64,000 bases of DNA from Dermatophagoides farinae (GCF_024713945.1 NC_134677.1:3723001-3787000), one strand, 5' to 3'; positions 35,301-51,286 are shown, counted from the first letter of the stretch. Numbers and translations: made by a program. The notes: a model not told the origin generated them from the letters alone.

Positions 35301-38174
35301 ATCTTAATAGTAATTACAGTAGTATGACAGATTTTGTATAGCGAGAATCATTAGTTTGTTTAAACCATTATGATCATTATCTCTTATTCATGATTTTGAA
35401 TTTGTTTGGAAATAAACCAATAATAACTCATCTTGACTCATTTGATTATGATTAATTGCCTTTTACTTATTGCTATTGTTATTCTTTTCTATATTGTATA
35501 ATTTGTATAAATCGACTGGATCACTTGCCGATTTGATCAAAAGCCCTATTGTATGCAACGATATTTGGTCATGTAACGACCATCATACAACAGATGACCA
35601 GTGCCACAGCGAAATATCATGATATGTTGAACAATGTTCGAGAATTCATGAAACTACACGAGCTTCCAAAAGCATTAAGTGAACGTGTCATGGACTATGT
35701 AGTGTCCACATGGGCTATGAGTAAAGGAATTGATACGAAAAAAGTATTAAGCTATTGTCCTAAAGATATGACCGCCGATATTTGTGTCCATCTTAACCGG
35801 AAAGTGTTCAATGAACATCCTGCATTTCGATTAGCCAGTGATGGTTGTTTACGCGCAATGGCCATGTATTTCTCTATGGATCATAGTGCACCCGGTGATT
35901 TATTATATCATGTTGGTGAATCAATCGATTCATTGTGTTTCGTCATTTCCGGATCATTGGAAGTGATTCAAGATGTAAGTGCAATTTTTTTTTAATTTTT
36001 CTTTAACCCTTTTCCATACAACTTTTTACAATCAATTCCATTGTTATAGTTACGATGGTCATCTGAATCAAACTGATAATTTAAATCTGCTTTTTTTTAT
36101 CATTTTTCATTCCTATTTTTTTCGGTTCATGAAAAGTTTTTCGATCATTTATTTTTTCTCGGTTATTTTTTTTTTATTAATATCGATGCAAACTTTTAAC
36201 AAACCCGAACTTTTTTTTGCCATTTATTTATTTTCTTGATCGATTTCTTATTTTTTCCACAACATGATCCAATTTATTTCAACATTTAGAATTTTACTTG
36301 CATAGTCGATATCATGATCTCGATCATGTAAACATTTACTGCAAAAAGATTCCGTGATATGTCTATAATTTTTTTTCTATTTTTTCTTTGGCCATATTGT
36401 AACAGTGAATTTCTTTGCTTTAATAATTCACGCATCGATAACTGAATCATTTTTTTTTTTGGTATCAAAATTGATATTTGTTGTATAGCAGGATTTTTTT
36501 TCCTTTGTGTTTTTTAATTACAAAACACTCGAATCAATTGTTCAAATTTTTCTTGTTTCATTTTTTTTTCAAACTAGGACGAAGTGGTTGCCATTCTGGG
36601 TAAAGGCGATGTATTTGGCGATGCATTCTGGAAAGAGCCAACCATAGGACAGTCATGTGCCAATGTTCGAGCTTTAACATATTGCGATCTACATGCAATC
36701 AAACGTGACAAATTAATCGAAGTACTCAATTTTTATCAAGCATTTGCAAATTCATTTGCAAGAAATCTAGTGCTCACTTATAATCTCAGACATCGGGTAT
36801 GATGATAATAATAAAAATGATGTTAATTTCATAGATTTTTTCTTATAATTATTTTGTTGTTTTAACCGTCAAAATTAGTTAATTTTCCGTAAAGTTGCCG
36901 ATATAAAACGTGAACAAGAATTAGCTGAAAAACGAAAAAATGATCCACAATTAGATTTAGCTCAAGATCATCTTGTAAGAAAAATATTTTCTAAATTTCG
37001 TAAACCTTCCGATGGAGTGCCTTCAACTGGTATACCTAGTCGTCCCGGTTCAAGTGCCCCAAATTCAGCCGATATTGAAAAAGGCTCTGATGGTAAAACA
37101 AAACAGCCTCAATCAGAACCTGAATCAAGAGTTGCTTCAGCGTTCAAAGGATCAAAATGGGCTGCTGCATTAGGTCGTGATTCTAGTAATATAAGTCGTG
37201 ATGCTGAAAAAAAAGCACACGAAGTGGAAAACGCATTGTTTGATCGTGACGATCATAATTTAAATCTGTCAAGAAAAACGGAATTAGTTTGCAAAAAATC
37301 TGAACATATACAAGTAGTCAAAGATATTCGTCCACCAACACAGGGCAATAAATGGCCACGAGTTGCTACAGGAGGTAGTGTACGACACGAAACAATTGAA
37401 GAAACGGCTGAAGATGAACAAAAAAACAAAACTGGTACCGAGACTGCCGATTCGAATAAAATATTGGTCCAACCAAAAAGTATAAATAGTGCCGATTATC
37501 AACAAATTGTGGCCACATTAGTTGATATGCGTATTGATCTGAAATTAGAGATGCAAAAACTTACGAACAAGATTGGAAAGATTGATGAACACATATCGAA
37601 TATAACTAAAAAATTATCCACGTTGAATATCGATGTTGATGATCATCATTCACCATCAACAGATGCAACAGCCACTAATTTAATATCTAGCACATCATTT
37701 TCTGCTCAAACAAAAAATTCTATCAAATCGTTCTCTACGATGGGCCAGAATAGTACGATCGAAGAGGTCGATGAAGAAGCTGTGACAACACCAACATCAC
37801 CACGATTTTCAGCAACATTAAAACGGATCGATTCGAGTACAAGTAAGACTGCAACAGTAACTGGCAAAGATCATAAAGGATTGACCACAGCGACTATTAG
37901 TGGTCAACAACAACAACAACGATCATCTACCCATCATCGTGGTAAAGTTAGCTTGGTAACTGCTGGTGTCAAAAAACATGGTAAATCTAAATCTCATCAT
38001 CAACCAACATCGGGAGATCCTAGTGCTGGTGGTGGTGGCGATAATGATGACCAAAAGCAGCAACAAAAGAAATTATTAGCTGATGATGATATGCGTGCAA
38101 TATTGGAAAATGAAATCGCACAACAAGACTTGGATAATACTGATGAAGATCAAGATATGACAAGTAAACTATAG
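10124..38174 (+). CDS. eag: Ether-a-go-go (Eag, KCNH1/5-type) voltage-gated potassium channel
   Basis: Complete gene, 12 exons, 3342 nt, 1113 aa: 10124-10202, 18644-18877, 25469-25728, 27522-27622, 27736-27843, 30095-30281, 30352-30445, 32413-32555, 34455-34644, 35544-35974, 36578-36796, 36879-38174. The protein forms tetrameric K+-selective channels in the plasma membrane that repolarise excitable cells. Order: Eag N-cap ([15 protein letters not shown]), PAS domain to about residue 135, S1 ~221-243, S2 ~262-280, S3 ~300-318, S4 334-350 with regularly spaced Arg/Lys, S5 ~357-378, pore with filter SVGFGN at 441-446, S6 ~455-478, C-linker, cyclic-nucleotide-binding homology domain ~545-660, and a C-terminal coiled coil ~890-930 that in the family directs tetramer assembly. 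N399 and N411 in the turret are possible N-glycosylation sites. Drosophila Eag is of similar size (~1170 aa). All junctions are GT-AG and phase-consistent. A cassette exon and a possible second alternative exon are listed separately. Erg and Elk are excluded by the N-terminus and filter context. Confidence 0.97.
14461..15207. repeat. direct duplication, copy 1
   Basis: About 747 bp that recurs almost identically at 15851-16589 in the same orientation. Both copies run from CAACAACAAC-ACTTTGGATTC to GGGTATGTGTTTACATATATTT. Differences seen are mostly in repeat length (poly-T, CTT units) plus a few substitutions, for example the bases around GATGTGAGTAG here versus GATGTTAGTAG in copy 2. Copy 1 runs directly into the LTR fragment. 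Confidence 0.93.
15207..15442 (-). mobile_element. long terminal repeat (LTR) of a retrotransposon, minus orientation
   Basis: Read on the minus strand, a 236-bp segment begins TGTAATATTT and ends TTATCCACA, so it has the TG...CA ends of an LTR. It contains a TATA-like AGTATATAAACC (complement of about 15290-15303) and, further down, AATAAA (15224-15229), in the order expected for promoter and polyadenylation signal. Immediately upstream on the minus strand is a purine tract GAGCAAGGGGA (about 15443-15453), matching a polypurine tract next to a 3' LTR. The left edge coincides with the end of duplication copy 1. Confidence 0.65.
15443..15850 (-). pseudogene. 3' end fragment of an LTR-retrotransposon pol-like reading frame
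   Basis: Upstream of the LTR on the minus strand, a frame of about 70 codons ends just at the polypurine tract. Its tail includes [13 protein letters not shown] then a stop, similar in position and style to the C-terminal tail of LTR-element polyproteins. Further upstream the sequence is coding-like in a different frame (15512-15862), so it is frameshifted or decayed. The 5' part of the element is absent: at about 15850 the sequence changes abruptly to copy 2 of the host duplication. The family (Ty3/gypsy versus BEL/Pao) cannot be decided. Confidence 0.45.
15851..16589. repeat. direct duplication, copy 2
   Basis: About 739 bp, near-identical to 14461-15207. After its end the sequence continues as TATATATATG, presumably the original intron sequence, whereas copy 1 continues into the LTR. 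Confidence 0.93.
18644..18877 (+). CDS. eag: eag exon 2 (PAS domain core)
   Basis: Encodes residues 27-104, including the conserved [20 protein letters not shown] and [14 protein letters not shown] of the Eag PAS domain. The acceptor TTTTCAATAG joins exon 1 so that the split codon reads Pro, giving NSLPDCSFLL. The donor is ACAC|GTAAGT, phase 1. Confidence 0.95.
18878..25468 (+). other. eag intron 2 (6.6 kb)
   Basis: Contains the cassette exon at 22798-22869. Otherwise it holds simple repeats, including an AGC run near 19561-19582, and poly-T tracts. I see no other splice-bounded coding segment. Confidence 0.8.
22798..22869 (+). CDS. eag: eag cassette exon 2b (24-residue insert in the PAS domain)
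   Basis: A 72-nt segment has a clear acceptor (TTGTATGTAG), a strong donor (TCAG|GTAAGC) and phase 1 at both ends, matching the phase of the exon 2/exon 3 junction. Inclusion keeps frame and inserts [20 protein letters not shown] followed by RSSSG before TPLW. Codon and base composition are clearly less AT-rich than the surrounding intron. The insert is Ser/Pro-rich, with two Ser-Pro and one Thr-Ser-Pro site, and falls between the YKK strand and the [10 protein letters not shown] strand of the PAS fold. Drosophila Eag has a different, longer loop at the same place. Whether it is alternative or constitutive cannot be told from DNA. Confidence 0.8.
25469..25728 (+). CDS. eag: eag exon 3 (end of PAS domain and linker)
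   Basis: Encodes residues 105-191, with [35 protein letters not shown] and the basic linker [16 protein letters not shown]. Acceptor ATATATAG, donor GGCCAA|GTAAGT, phase 0. A second in-frame donor (TCAA|GTAAAC, 25705/25706) lies inside the exon and would fit the candidate exon at 25843-25907. Confidence 0.95.
25843..25907 (+). CDS. eag: candidate alternative eag exon 3b
   Basis: A 65-nt segment bounded by CTTCTTCCATAG and CCACTAGGACAA|GTATAT. It would encode an acidic/His-rich peptide [20 protein letters not shown] after one split codon. It fits the frame only if exon 3 uses the internal donor at 25705/25706 (one base left over), after which it joins exon 4 in phase 0. The normal exon 3 ends HLGQ and this segment ends PLGQ, so the two would be alternative endings of the linker before S1. 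The region is also a GAT/CAT repeat, so it could be non-coding. Confidence 0.3.
26966..27079. mobile_element. miniature inverted-repeat element with TA duplication (mariner-like)
   Basis: A 114-bp element with inverted ends: left CCTTAAAATCGCGACT, right AGTCGCGATTTTAGGG, continuing imperfectly to about 25 bp (ACCAAAACGC versus GCGTTTTTT). It is flanked by TA on both sides (26964-26965 and 27080-27081), as for Tc1/mariner-type insertions. The CG-containing ends are conspicuous in this AT-rich intron. No coding capacity. Confidence 0.7.
27522..27622 (+). CDS. eag: eag exon 4 (pre-S1 and start of S1)
   Basis: Encodes residues 192-224 with [20 protein letters not shown], identical to the fly channel over most of its length. 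Acceptor AATACAAG, donor ATTTG|GTAAGT, leaving two bases of a Trp codon. Confidence 0.95.
27736..27843 (+). CDS. eag: eag exon 5 (S1 and S1-S2 loop)
   Basis: Encodes residues 225-260: [20 protein letters not shown] then [10 protein letters not shown]. Acceptor GTCCATAG, donor GACAG|GTTAGT, leaving AG for a Ser codon completed by exon 6. Confidence 0.95.
27844..30094 (+). other. eag intron 5 (2.25 kb)
   Basis: No coding segment recognised. Contains an uninterrupted 34-base poly-A tract at 29323-29356 and ATT microsatellites near 28604 and 29728. Confidence 0.8.
29323..29356. repeat. 34-base poly-A tract
   Basis: An uninterrupted run of A, unusually long even for this window, where poly-T of 15-24 is common. 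It could be a simple repeat or the tail of an old retroposed sequence. I see no recognisable body or target-site duplication. Confidence 0.9.
30095..30281 (+). CDS. eag: eag exon 6 (S2 and S3)
   Basis: Encodes residues 261-323 with [20 protein letters not shown] (S2) and [18 protein letters not shown] (S3). The acidic residues expected to pair with S4 charges (D270 in S2, D305 in S3) are present. Acceptor TTTTATAG, donor GAAGAT|GTAAGT. Confidence 0.96.
30352..30445 (+). CDS. eag: eag exon 7 (S4 voltage sensor)
   Basis: Encodes residues 324-354, including the voltage sensor [20 protein letters not shown]. Acceptor AACACAG, donor TATG|GTATGT. Confidence 0.96.
30446..32412 (+). other. eag intron 7 (2.0 kb)
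   Basis: AT-rich, fewer simple repeats than intron 1. No alternative S4-S5 exon recognised on either strand. Confidence 0.75.
32413..32555 (+). CDS. eag: eag exon 8 (S5 and turret start)
   Basis: Encodes residues 355-402: [20 protein letters not shown] (S5), IWYSIGRSD, then [12 protein letters not shown] with a possible N-glycosylation site at N399. Acceptor CTCCATAG, donor ACACAG|GTTTGT. Confidence 0.95.
32556..34454 (+). other. eag intron 8 (1.9 kb)
   Basis: AT-rich intron interrupting the turret. No second pore exon recognised. Confidence 0.75.
34455..34644 (+). CDS. eag: eag exon 9 (pore helix, selectivity filter, start of S6)
   Basis: Encodes residues 403-465. The turret segment ([20 protein letters not shown]) differs from the fly one, while the pore [20 protein letters not shown] and [14 protein letters not shown] are highly conserved. 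The filter SVGFGN identifies a K+ pore. Acceptor ATATATAG, donor GGAG|GTATGT. Confidence 0.96.
34645..35543 (+). other. eag intron 9 (0.9 kb)
   Basis: AT-rich. The open frame running on from exon 9 is low-complexity Phe/Tyr/Ile and not coding. Confidence 0.8.
35544..35974 (+). CDS. eag: eag exon 10 (S6, C-linker, start of CNB homology domain)
   Basis: Encodes residues 466-609: [20 protein letters not shown] (S6), the C-linker from [20 protein letters not shown], and the first part of the cyclic-nucleotide-binding homology domain ([40 protein letters not shown]). Donor CAAGAT|GTAAGT. Confidence 0.96.
35975..36577 (+). other. eag intron 10 (0.6 kb)
   Basis: Poly-T rich intron with no coding segment seen. 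Confidence 0.8.
36578..36796 (+). CDS. eag: eag exon 11 (rest of CNB homology domain)
   Basis: Encodes residues 610-682: [40 protein letters not shown], then [18 protein letters not shown]. Acceptor CAAACTAG, donor CATCGG|GTATGA, phase 0. Confidence 0.96.
36879..38174 (+). CDS. eag: eag exon 12 (cytoplasmic C-terminus)
   Basis: Encodes residues 683-1113 and the stop TAG. It opens with the conserved [20 protein letters not shown] and [12 protein letters not shown], continues as a long Ser/Thr/Lys-rich region, contains the assembly coiled coil starting [20 protein letters not shown], and ends in Gln/Gly/Asp-rich low complexity. Outside the first 40 residues and the coiled coil, similarity to the fly protein is low, which is normal for this tail. 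Confidence 0.95.
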   Translation, partial: LIFRKVADIKREQELAEKRKNDPQLDLAQDHLVRKIFSKFRKPSDGVPSTGIPSRPGSSAPNSADIEKGSDGKTKQPQSEPESRVASAFKGSKWAAALGRDSSNISRDAEKKAHEVENALFDRDDHNLNLSRKTELVCKKSEHIQVVKDIRPPTQGNKWPRVATGGSVRHETIEETAEDEQKNKTGTETADSNKILVQPKSINSADYQQIVATLVDMRIDLKLEMQKLTNKIGKIDEHISNITKKLSTLNIDVDDHHSPSTDATATNLISSTSFSAQTKNSIKSFSTMGQNSTIEEVDEEAVTTPTSPRFSATLKRIDSSTSKTATVTGKDHKGLTTATISGQQQQQRSSTHHRGKVSLVTAGVKKHGKSKSHHQPTSGDPSAGGGGDNDDQKQQQKKLLADDDMRAILENEIAQQDLDNTDEDQDMTSKL

Positions 38175-39094
38175 CTGCAAATTCAATTTGTCTACCAAAT
38201 AAAAAATGCTTTTCATTTTGTAATCTTTGCCTTCTTTAATAATATATAATTAATGATTTTTCAATCTCAAGAGCCATCACATCAGCATCTTCGATCGATT
38301 TCCATTGATCTTTATATATAACAAACAGACATTCAATTTTTTTCAAAAGATTTTAAATATAATCATCATATTTACTCATCATCACCATTCAATCACAACA
38401 CACACGATTATTATATCAAATCTCACACGAAAAGAATTCCAAATCGACATTCAATATAATCGGAAATTATTTTGTGAGCCATGTTCGTGTTCAGTATTCC
38501 AACAATAAGAATAACAATATTTTATCATTTCTTTCTTTTTTTTTGAGCGAAAAGCCGTTAAACTCAACTTTGACCACTTTCATCATCATTATCATCAACC
38601 GAATGTGCATCTGGTCCAAACCGAATTTTTATCCCATTATGAATAAATTGTTTTTTCTCTCTTTGTTTCTTTATTATCTCTCTCTCTCACACACACACAC
38701 ACACATACATGCTGTCAGCTCCGTCTTTCACAAACAAACACATAAATACACAAAAATTCATAAGCTTCAAACATTGTTAATAATTTCATTTTTTATTTTA
38801 AAAAAATAAATTTTAGCTCTAGTCATATCTGTTCATACGCAACACAAATAACCATTTTATGATCTCTCTTATTCTATTGTGATTTGTGATCCACAACTCA
38901 TGTTTCTTTATCTTTTTTTCCTCAAATGATGCATTGTATTGAAATGTTTTTTTTGTAATCAAATAATAAACTTGATACTTTTATCACAAATCTTGGTTTT
39001 AAGTTTAACAAATTAATACAAATGAAAAAAATTGTATAACATGAATTTTAATGATTGATTGTATGAAAATGAATTAAACATATCAAAACAAAAA
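38175..39094. other. 3' UTR / convergent intergenic region between eag and pecanex
   Basis: The 3' ends of eag (+) and pecanex (-) face each other across about 920 bp. It holds AT-rich DNA, a short CT/CA microsatellite near 38676-38706 and candidate polyadenylation signals for both strands (for the minus strand TTTATT at about 38792). No gene seen. Confidence 0.7.
38198..38203 (+). terminator. eag polyadenylation signal
   Basis: AATAAA 24 bases after the eag stop codon. Other AATAAA motifs occur further down (38811, 38966), so longer 3' UTRs are possible. Confidence 0.55.
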
Positions 39095-45991
<6,897 letters not shown>

Positions 45992-46023
45992 ATCAATTCA
46001 ATCATCCAAATGGAATTAATTGC

Positions 46024-46088
46024 CTAAGGAAAAAAAACTAGAGATACAAAAGGAATTTCGATAAGGTAAAATGAGTAACGAAACCAAC
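46024..46088 (-). other. possible 5' UTR intron of pecanex
   Basis: On the minus strand, CATCTACAG|GTTGGT followed 65 nt later by TTTCCTTAG lies just upstream of the pecanex start codon. Size and sites match the other introns of this gene. If real, the first exon is non-coding and the promoter lies upstream of about 46100. Confidence 0.4.
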
Positions 46089-47332
46089 CTGTAGATGATT
46101 GATGATTATAAATTCGTTTTGGACATAATGCACTTGTAGCATTAAATTATATCACAGATGATAGCCGTTGAAATAAAATTGTTGCCAAACAAAAATGGTT
46201 TTTATTCTTTTTTATCAATATATTTATTAATTATGTTGATTTGACGACGGTTGACAACAACAACAACAACAACAACCAAACCATAAAATCAAAATACAAG
46301 AAAATTTCCCAGTATTCTTGATGCGAGCTCAAATTCCAGAATCTTCCCTTGAATACTGCAGCATGTTCACATGGCATGCATGCATTCAACCACATTGTCT
46401 TTCCGTTAACAGCCAGTTAATTTTTGTTCTCGTCTTTGTTCAGGTAAAATCATGTTTTAAATAAATAAATTAATAGTTTAAGATTGAAAAATTTTTAATG
46501 ATGAAACCTTGGAGATATGAGTAATTCTAATGATTACATATAACTTCCTTGGATGTCTGATATTTAGAATAACCTTTAATATAAAACTAAATATTTTTGA
46601 TCATTCTTGGTACATAACTTAATGAATTTTTTTTCACTCTTTTGTCACAGTAAATCTCAAACGAAAAACTTTATCTAAAATCCTTCACTATAATACAAAA
46701 ATGATGGGTAAGTTTAACTTTTAAGTTGGTAGTTTATTTTTATTTAGAAATTATTATAAATGATGATGTATACATGACTCCAATTGATCCTAATGAATTT
46801 GTTATTGAAATAATGAAATTAAATGAATTTGTTTAATTACTGATTTTATTCCATTGATTATCATGATCATTAACACTTTATTGGAAATTCTTAAACTGAA
46901 ATTTTTTTTTCTTTTTATCTTGAATACAGGCTATTAATAAATCGTTTTATTGGTATTTGATTGACAATTTTTAAGAAATTCTTGGCCTTTATAATAAATG
47001 GAATGATTGTTACAAATAAATAAAATGTTTGTTTTTTTTTTCATTATCAAATTTCACTAAAAAAATTTCAACGCCTACGATATATATTTTATAAATGGCC
47101 AATTTGGATTGATTCAATGTCAATAGTATTTTCAATTTGAAGTCGATTAATTACTAACTAGAATGTAATTAAATGTTTCTATCATCAATATACATTCGTT
47201 TTAAAAATCAGTTAACTGTTATGGCCAATAATAATATACATCCTACGATTTAAATGCTATTGTATTGGAATCTATATTAAGATTTTCTTGTTTTATGATC
47301 GATCCTGTTTTGGTAATTTTCCATCATTGTTA
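46089..47332. other. intergenic region upstream of pecanex
   Basis: AT-rich. Holds a CAA run at about 46257-46274 and a less AT-rich patch at about 46320-46420 that may belong to the pecanex promoter. No convincing coding segment on either strand. Confidence 0.65.
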
Positions 47333-47601
47333 TCATTGTAAATTCGTCATTGGTGCTGAAATGACGACAATCAATTCCACCATATGAACTACCATTTCTG
47401 GATATGTTTGATTCATTTGTTTGTTTTGTTCATTTTCGATATTACTCAATGTATCCTATAGGTGGATCTATTGTATTAATTTAAATTCGAACAAATAATA
47501 AAATAAAAATTTCATTCGTCACTCAAACAAAAAAAAACAATGTTTATTTGATTTGAATACCGAAAGAGCTGTATCCTTACCATAATGTTCTCGATGACCA
47601 T
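47333..47601 (-). CDS. candidate small two-exon gene of unknown function
   Basis: Two segments, 47581-47601 and 47333-47455, join by a GTAAGG donor and a CCTATAG acceptor (125-nt intron) into a 47-residue frame that starts MVIENIMDTLSNIENEQNKQ and ends in a hydrophobic tail before a TGA. The start context (CCACAAATGG) is reasonable. The composition is protein-like, not repeat-driven. I do not recognise a family. The short length and the lack of a homologue in memory keep confidence low; it may be non-coding. Confidence 0.25.
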
Positions 47602-47766
47602 TTGTGGTCACCGAAAATTTCTCGATGATATGAAAAAAAAATCATCTTTAATGTTTGTTTATGTGTATGTTTACTCATTTACAATCAACGTGTAATGATG
47701 GTCTACGACAGCCTACGCTATTTTCCAGATCATCATTTTACCGCAATATTAGGAACATAAAAAATA

Positions 47767-48063
47767 ATGAACGACAATGACCATATAATTCGCCTTGATT
47801 TCTATGTTGTATTCACATCAACATACATCGTACATATGAAATTGAAAAGAGAAAGAGGTTATAGACAATCGTTCCAAAAGCAAAGGAATAAACAGCAATG
47901 TAACACGGGTCTGTATAGCTCGAACGATTCGTTAATCGACCAAGCAGCAGGTGCTTACCTTAATGATTTATTTTTTCGTTCATGTTATGAATTTACGTGT
48001 TTGTATTTACAAATGAATGATTTAGTTGACCGATTGACTAAATTGAATGACCAAACTTATTGA
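47767..48063 (+). CDS. candidate small hypothetical protein
   Basis: A 98-codon frame ending 97 bases before the possible upstream start of the transglutaminase. The second half, starting around MKLKRERGYRQSFQKQRNKQ and including LIDQAAGAYLNDLFFRSC and LYLQMNDLVDRLTKLND, looks like a small alpha-helical protein of the kind found in multi-subunit complexes. The first 20-25 residues look less protein-like, so the Met about 75 residues from the end may be the true start. No intron is needed. I do not recognise the family. It could also be a long upstream reading frame in the transglutaminase transcript. Confidence 0.4.
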   Translation: MNDNDHIIRLDFYVVFTSTYIVHMKLKRERGYRQSFQKQRNKQQCNTGLYSSNDSLIDQAAGAYLNDLFFRSCYEFTCLYLQMNDLVDRLTKLNDQTY

Positions 48064-48186
48064 AGAGGATTCACGGTGCCACAACAAAAAGTCTTCATTA
48101 TAAGTGACTATTATGATTCCACCGAGATTTGAATTTTTAATTGTGTTTAATAAGATTAGATGAAAAATAAGCACTGGATTAATCGA

Positions 48187-51100
48187 ATGGGAAATTGTCC
48201 GCTCACATTTTGTCCGCCGTCGGATAATCGTCGTGATGGTCATTATCGATTTCGTCCATATAAACCATCGCCAGATGATTGGGCAAGTACGGGCCGTTAT
48301 GCTGCTGAAACGCCAAGTAATTTGAATTGTATACATGTATTATGAATAATATGTTTCTCTGTGATGTTTGATAGATGCTGGCGATCTAGTCGTTCATAGT
48401 GTGAATTTTTTAATTAATAACAATTCTCGTCTTCACAAGACGGACAAATATTTTCTCAGCCGTCGTTCAATCAGTCCGAAATTAATTGTTCGTCGTGGTC
48501 AGCCATTCGAATTACGAATCACGTTTGAACGTCGATTTCGTTATAGCGAAGATGTCGTCAGTTTCGTTTTCATCGTTAAAGGTAAATATGATTTGTATGG
48601 TTTTTATCCATAAATATTTTCTCTATTTTCTAATTAAACCAGATGAAATGAATCCAACTTATAGTAATAGAACCGAAGTTATAGTACCGATTCTTGATGA
48701 ACGAAATGCACGCAGACTTTCGTTAGTTTCTGAAAGTAGATGGAGCGCTCGTATCGTTTCGGTCGAAAATCGAACAATGGTTGTCGAGATAAATAGTTCA
48801 GTCGATGCTATCATCGGTGAATATCGAATGGTCATCGATACCAGATCTCCTAATCGTATTGATGATTCATATTTTTCCAATCCAATTTCCGAATCATTCT
48901 ATATGTTATTTAATCCCTGGAATCGAAGTATGTTTGCTATTATTTTAGATCTAATGAATTCATTTGATTTATTTCATTTCAAAGATGATAGTGTTTATAT
49001 GAAGGATAGATTCTGGAGAGAAGAATATATCCTAAATGATCAGGGAATCATTTGGAGAGGAACACATGATCAAATGAAACCAACACATTGGAACTTTGCT
49101 CAGTTTGAAGAGAATATTCTAGAAGCTTGTCTTTATGCCTTGGCTAATATTGGCAAATTAAAACCGGCTGATCGGTAAATTATGATTTTCATTGAAATTT
49201 CATACTAATTTTTTTCACTATGCCAATCAGCAATGATCCTATTAAAGTATGTCGCCATATTGGTGCTATTGTCAATAGTGTTGATGATAAAGGTATCGTA
49301 GTTGGTAATTGGGATGAAAAATTTTATGGCGGAACACCACCGACCGATTGGCATGGTAGTGATGCCATTCTTCAGAAGTATTATCGTACAAAAAAATCTG
49401 TCAAATATGGTCAATGTTGGGTGTATTCGGGAGTTACATGTACAAGTATGCTTTTTTAATCGTATAAATGTAACATTCTATTTCACATTTGAATCATGAT
49501 AATTATTAGTTTGCCGTTGCATTGGGATACCATGTCGTGTGGTCACAAATTATTTGTCAGCACATGATACTAATACTAGCCTCACTGTTGATCGTTTTTT
49601 CGATGAAAATGGTGATCCGATCGAAAAATTGAATAAAGATTCTATTTGGAATTTTCATTCATGGGATGAAGTTTGGATGACCAGACCGGATCTCTCTGCT
49701 TCGAGCGCATACGATGGTTGGAATCTAATCGGTATACAAAACAAAAATCTTGTTCGTGTTCTTGATTTAATCGCCATTCCATTTTCCAGATGCAACACCA
49801 CAAGAACCATCGGATAATTTATATCGAGTTGGACCGACTAGTGTCGAAGCGATCAAATACGGAGAAGTGGCTAAAGCATATGATGGATTCTTTGTCTATG
49901 CCGAAGTGAATGCCGATGAAGTTTATTGGCTTTATAGAGATGATAAAAAACCATTGAAACTTATTACACAGCTTACAGAAAGGTAGATGAGTTTTGATGA
50001 TCTGAATCCAAATTTAATTATTTACTTTCGTTTCAAAGTATTGGAGTGAAAATTGTCACGAAATCATTACATAAAAATCAAACCATAGACATAACTGAGA
50101 ATTATAAACACAAAGAAAGTTCAAAAGCAGAACGTGAAAGCATGATAAAAGCATTGAAGATGACCAAAAGTAATTTCAGTCGTTATTATCTAAATGAAAA
50201 ATTTGAAGATGTTCGATTTGAATTGGTGCCATTCGAAAATCGATTGATTGGTGAATCATTCAAGGTTTGTTTGTTTTTCTTTCAACAACAATAATAATAG
50301 ATGCGTTCTAAATTAAATTTCCTTACTTTTCAGGTACAATTGTCAATGACAAACAAAAGCTACAAAGTTTATACAATCGAAGCAACGATTTCCGTTCGTT
50401 CAACAACATACAATGGTGTTTCAACTGCCGTCGTTCGACATGATACAGTCATCAAAACACTTGGCCCAAGAAAATGTATGCTTATTTTTAATTTCAAATT
50501 AACAATTCATCTGAAAATCATTGAATTTTTATTTATACAATAGCTCACATCGTAACGACCAATGTCACATATTTCGATTATGAACGACATTTAACCTCAC
50601 AATCCATATTTAGCATTTCGATAATGGCTAACGTTTTGGAGACGGATTTTCATGTTTGTTCATTTCGGTCAATTTATGCTCAAATTTTGAATTTTATTTT
50701 AATTTTATTCAATCAATTTAGTTTTACATGATGGAAGATTATCGTTTACGTTTGCCCGATATCCAAATTGAAATTGAAAGTGATGCTATTGTCAATAGAC
50801 CATTATCGTGTCAGTTATCGTTCCAAAATCCATTACCTAAGCCATTGACTCATGGTGTGTTTACTGTTGAAGGGCCGGATTTTTCCACAAGAAATCAGGT
50901 TAAATTGAAAAAGTAAGTAATTTCAATCCATTTATTCAATTTTTATTTGCCAATATTTTTTTTCAATTCATGTAGAAATGTCCTTCCTAAAGAACAAGCT
51001 ACATCATTTCTAGTTATCACACCGAAAACATCTGGAGATAAACGTATAACGGCAAAATTTAAATCACGTGAATTAAACGATGTAGATGGATATGTTAATG

Positions 51101-51252
51101 TTCGTGTATTTGATGATTATGATGATAATAACAATGAATTAGTGGCTGAAACACGTTTTCATTCATCTTCATATGATAATAATAATAATAACATTATATT
51201 TAATGATATTCATGATGATTCAAATTGGAATCGTAATTCTATTTCCCGATGA
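48187..51252 (+). CDS. Tg: Transglutaminase (protein-glutamine gamma-glutamyltransferase)
   Basis: Complete gene, 11 exons, 2445 nt, 814 aa: 48187-48316, 48375-48581, 48643-49174, 49231-49445, 49510-49731, 49790-49982, 50039-50264, 50334-50475, 50544-50653, 50722-50912, 50976-51252. It forms isopeptide bonds between glutamine and lysine side chains using Ca2+; arthropod enzymes act in haemolymph clotting and cuticle cross-linking. Order: N-terminal beta-sandwich (~residues 45-190, with LIVRRGQPFELRITF), catalytic core with Cys352 in KYGQCWVYSG, His411 in WNFHSWDEVW and Asp436 in the IDATPQE motif, then two C-terminal beta-barrels. Spacing Cys-His is 59 as in human TGM1. Start: an earlier in-frame ATG at 48160 would add nine residues (823 aa); 48187 gives MGNC, a possible N-myristoylation/palmitoylation signal. 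The tail is Asp/Asn-rich. Introns are 55-70 nt. Confidence 0.95.
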
Positions 51253-51280
51253 TTGAATCCTGTGATTATGTTTGTTAATT

Positions 51281-51286
51281 AATAAA
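51281..51286 (+). terminator. transglutaminase polyadenylation signal
   Basis: AATAAA 29 bases after the transglutaminase stop codon. Confidence 0.6.
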
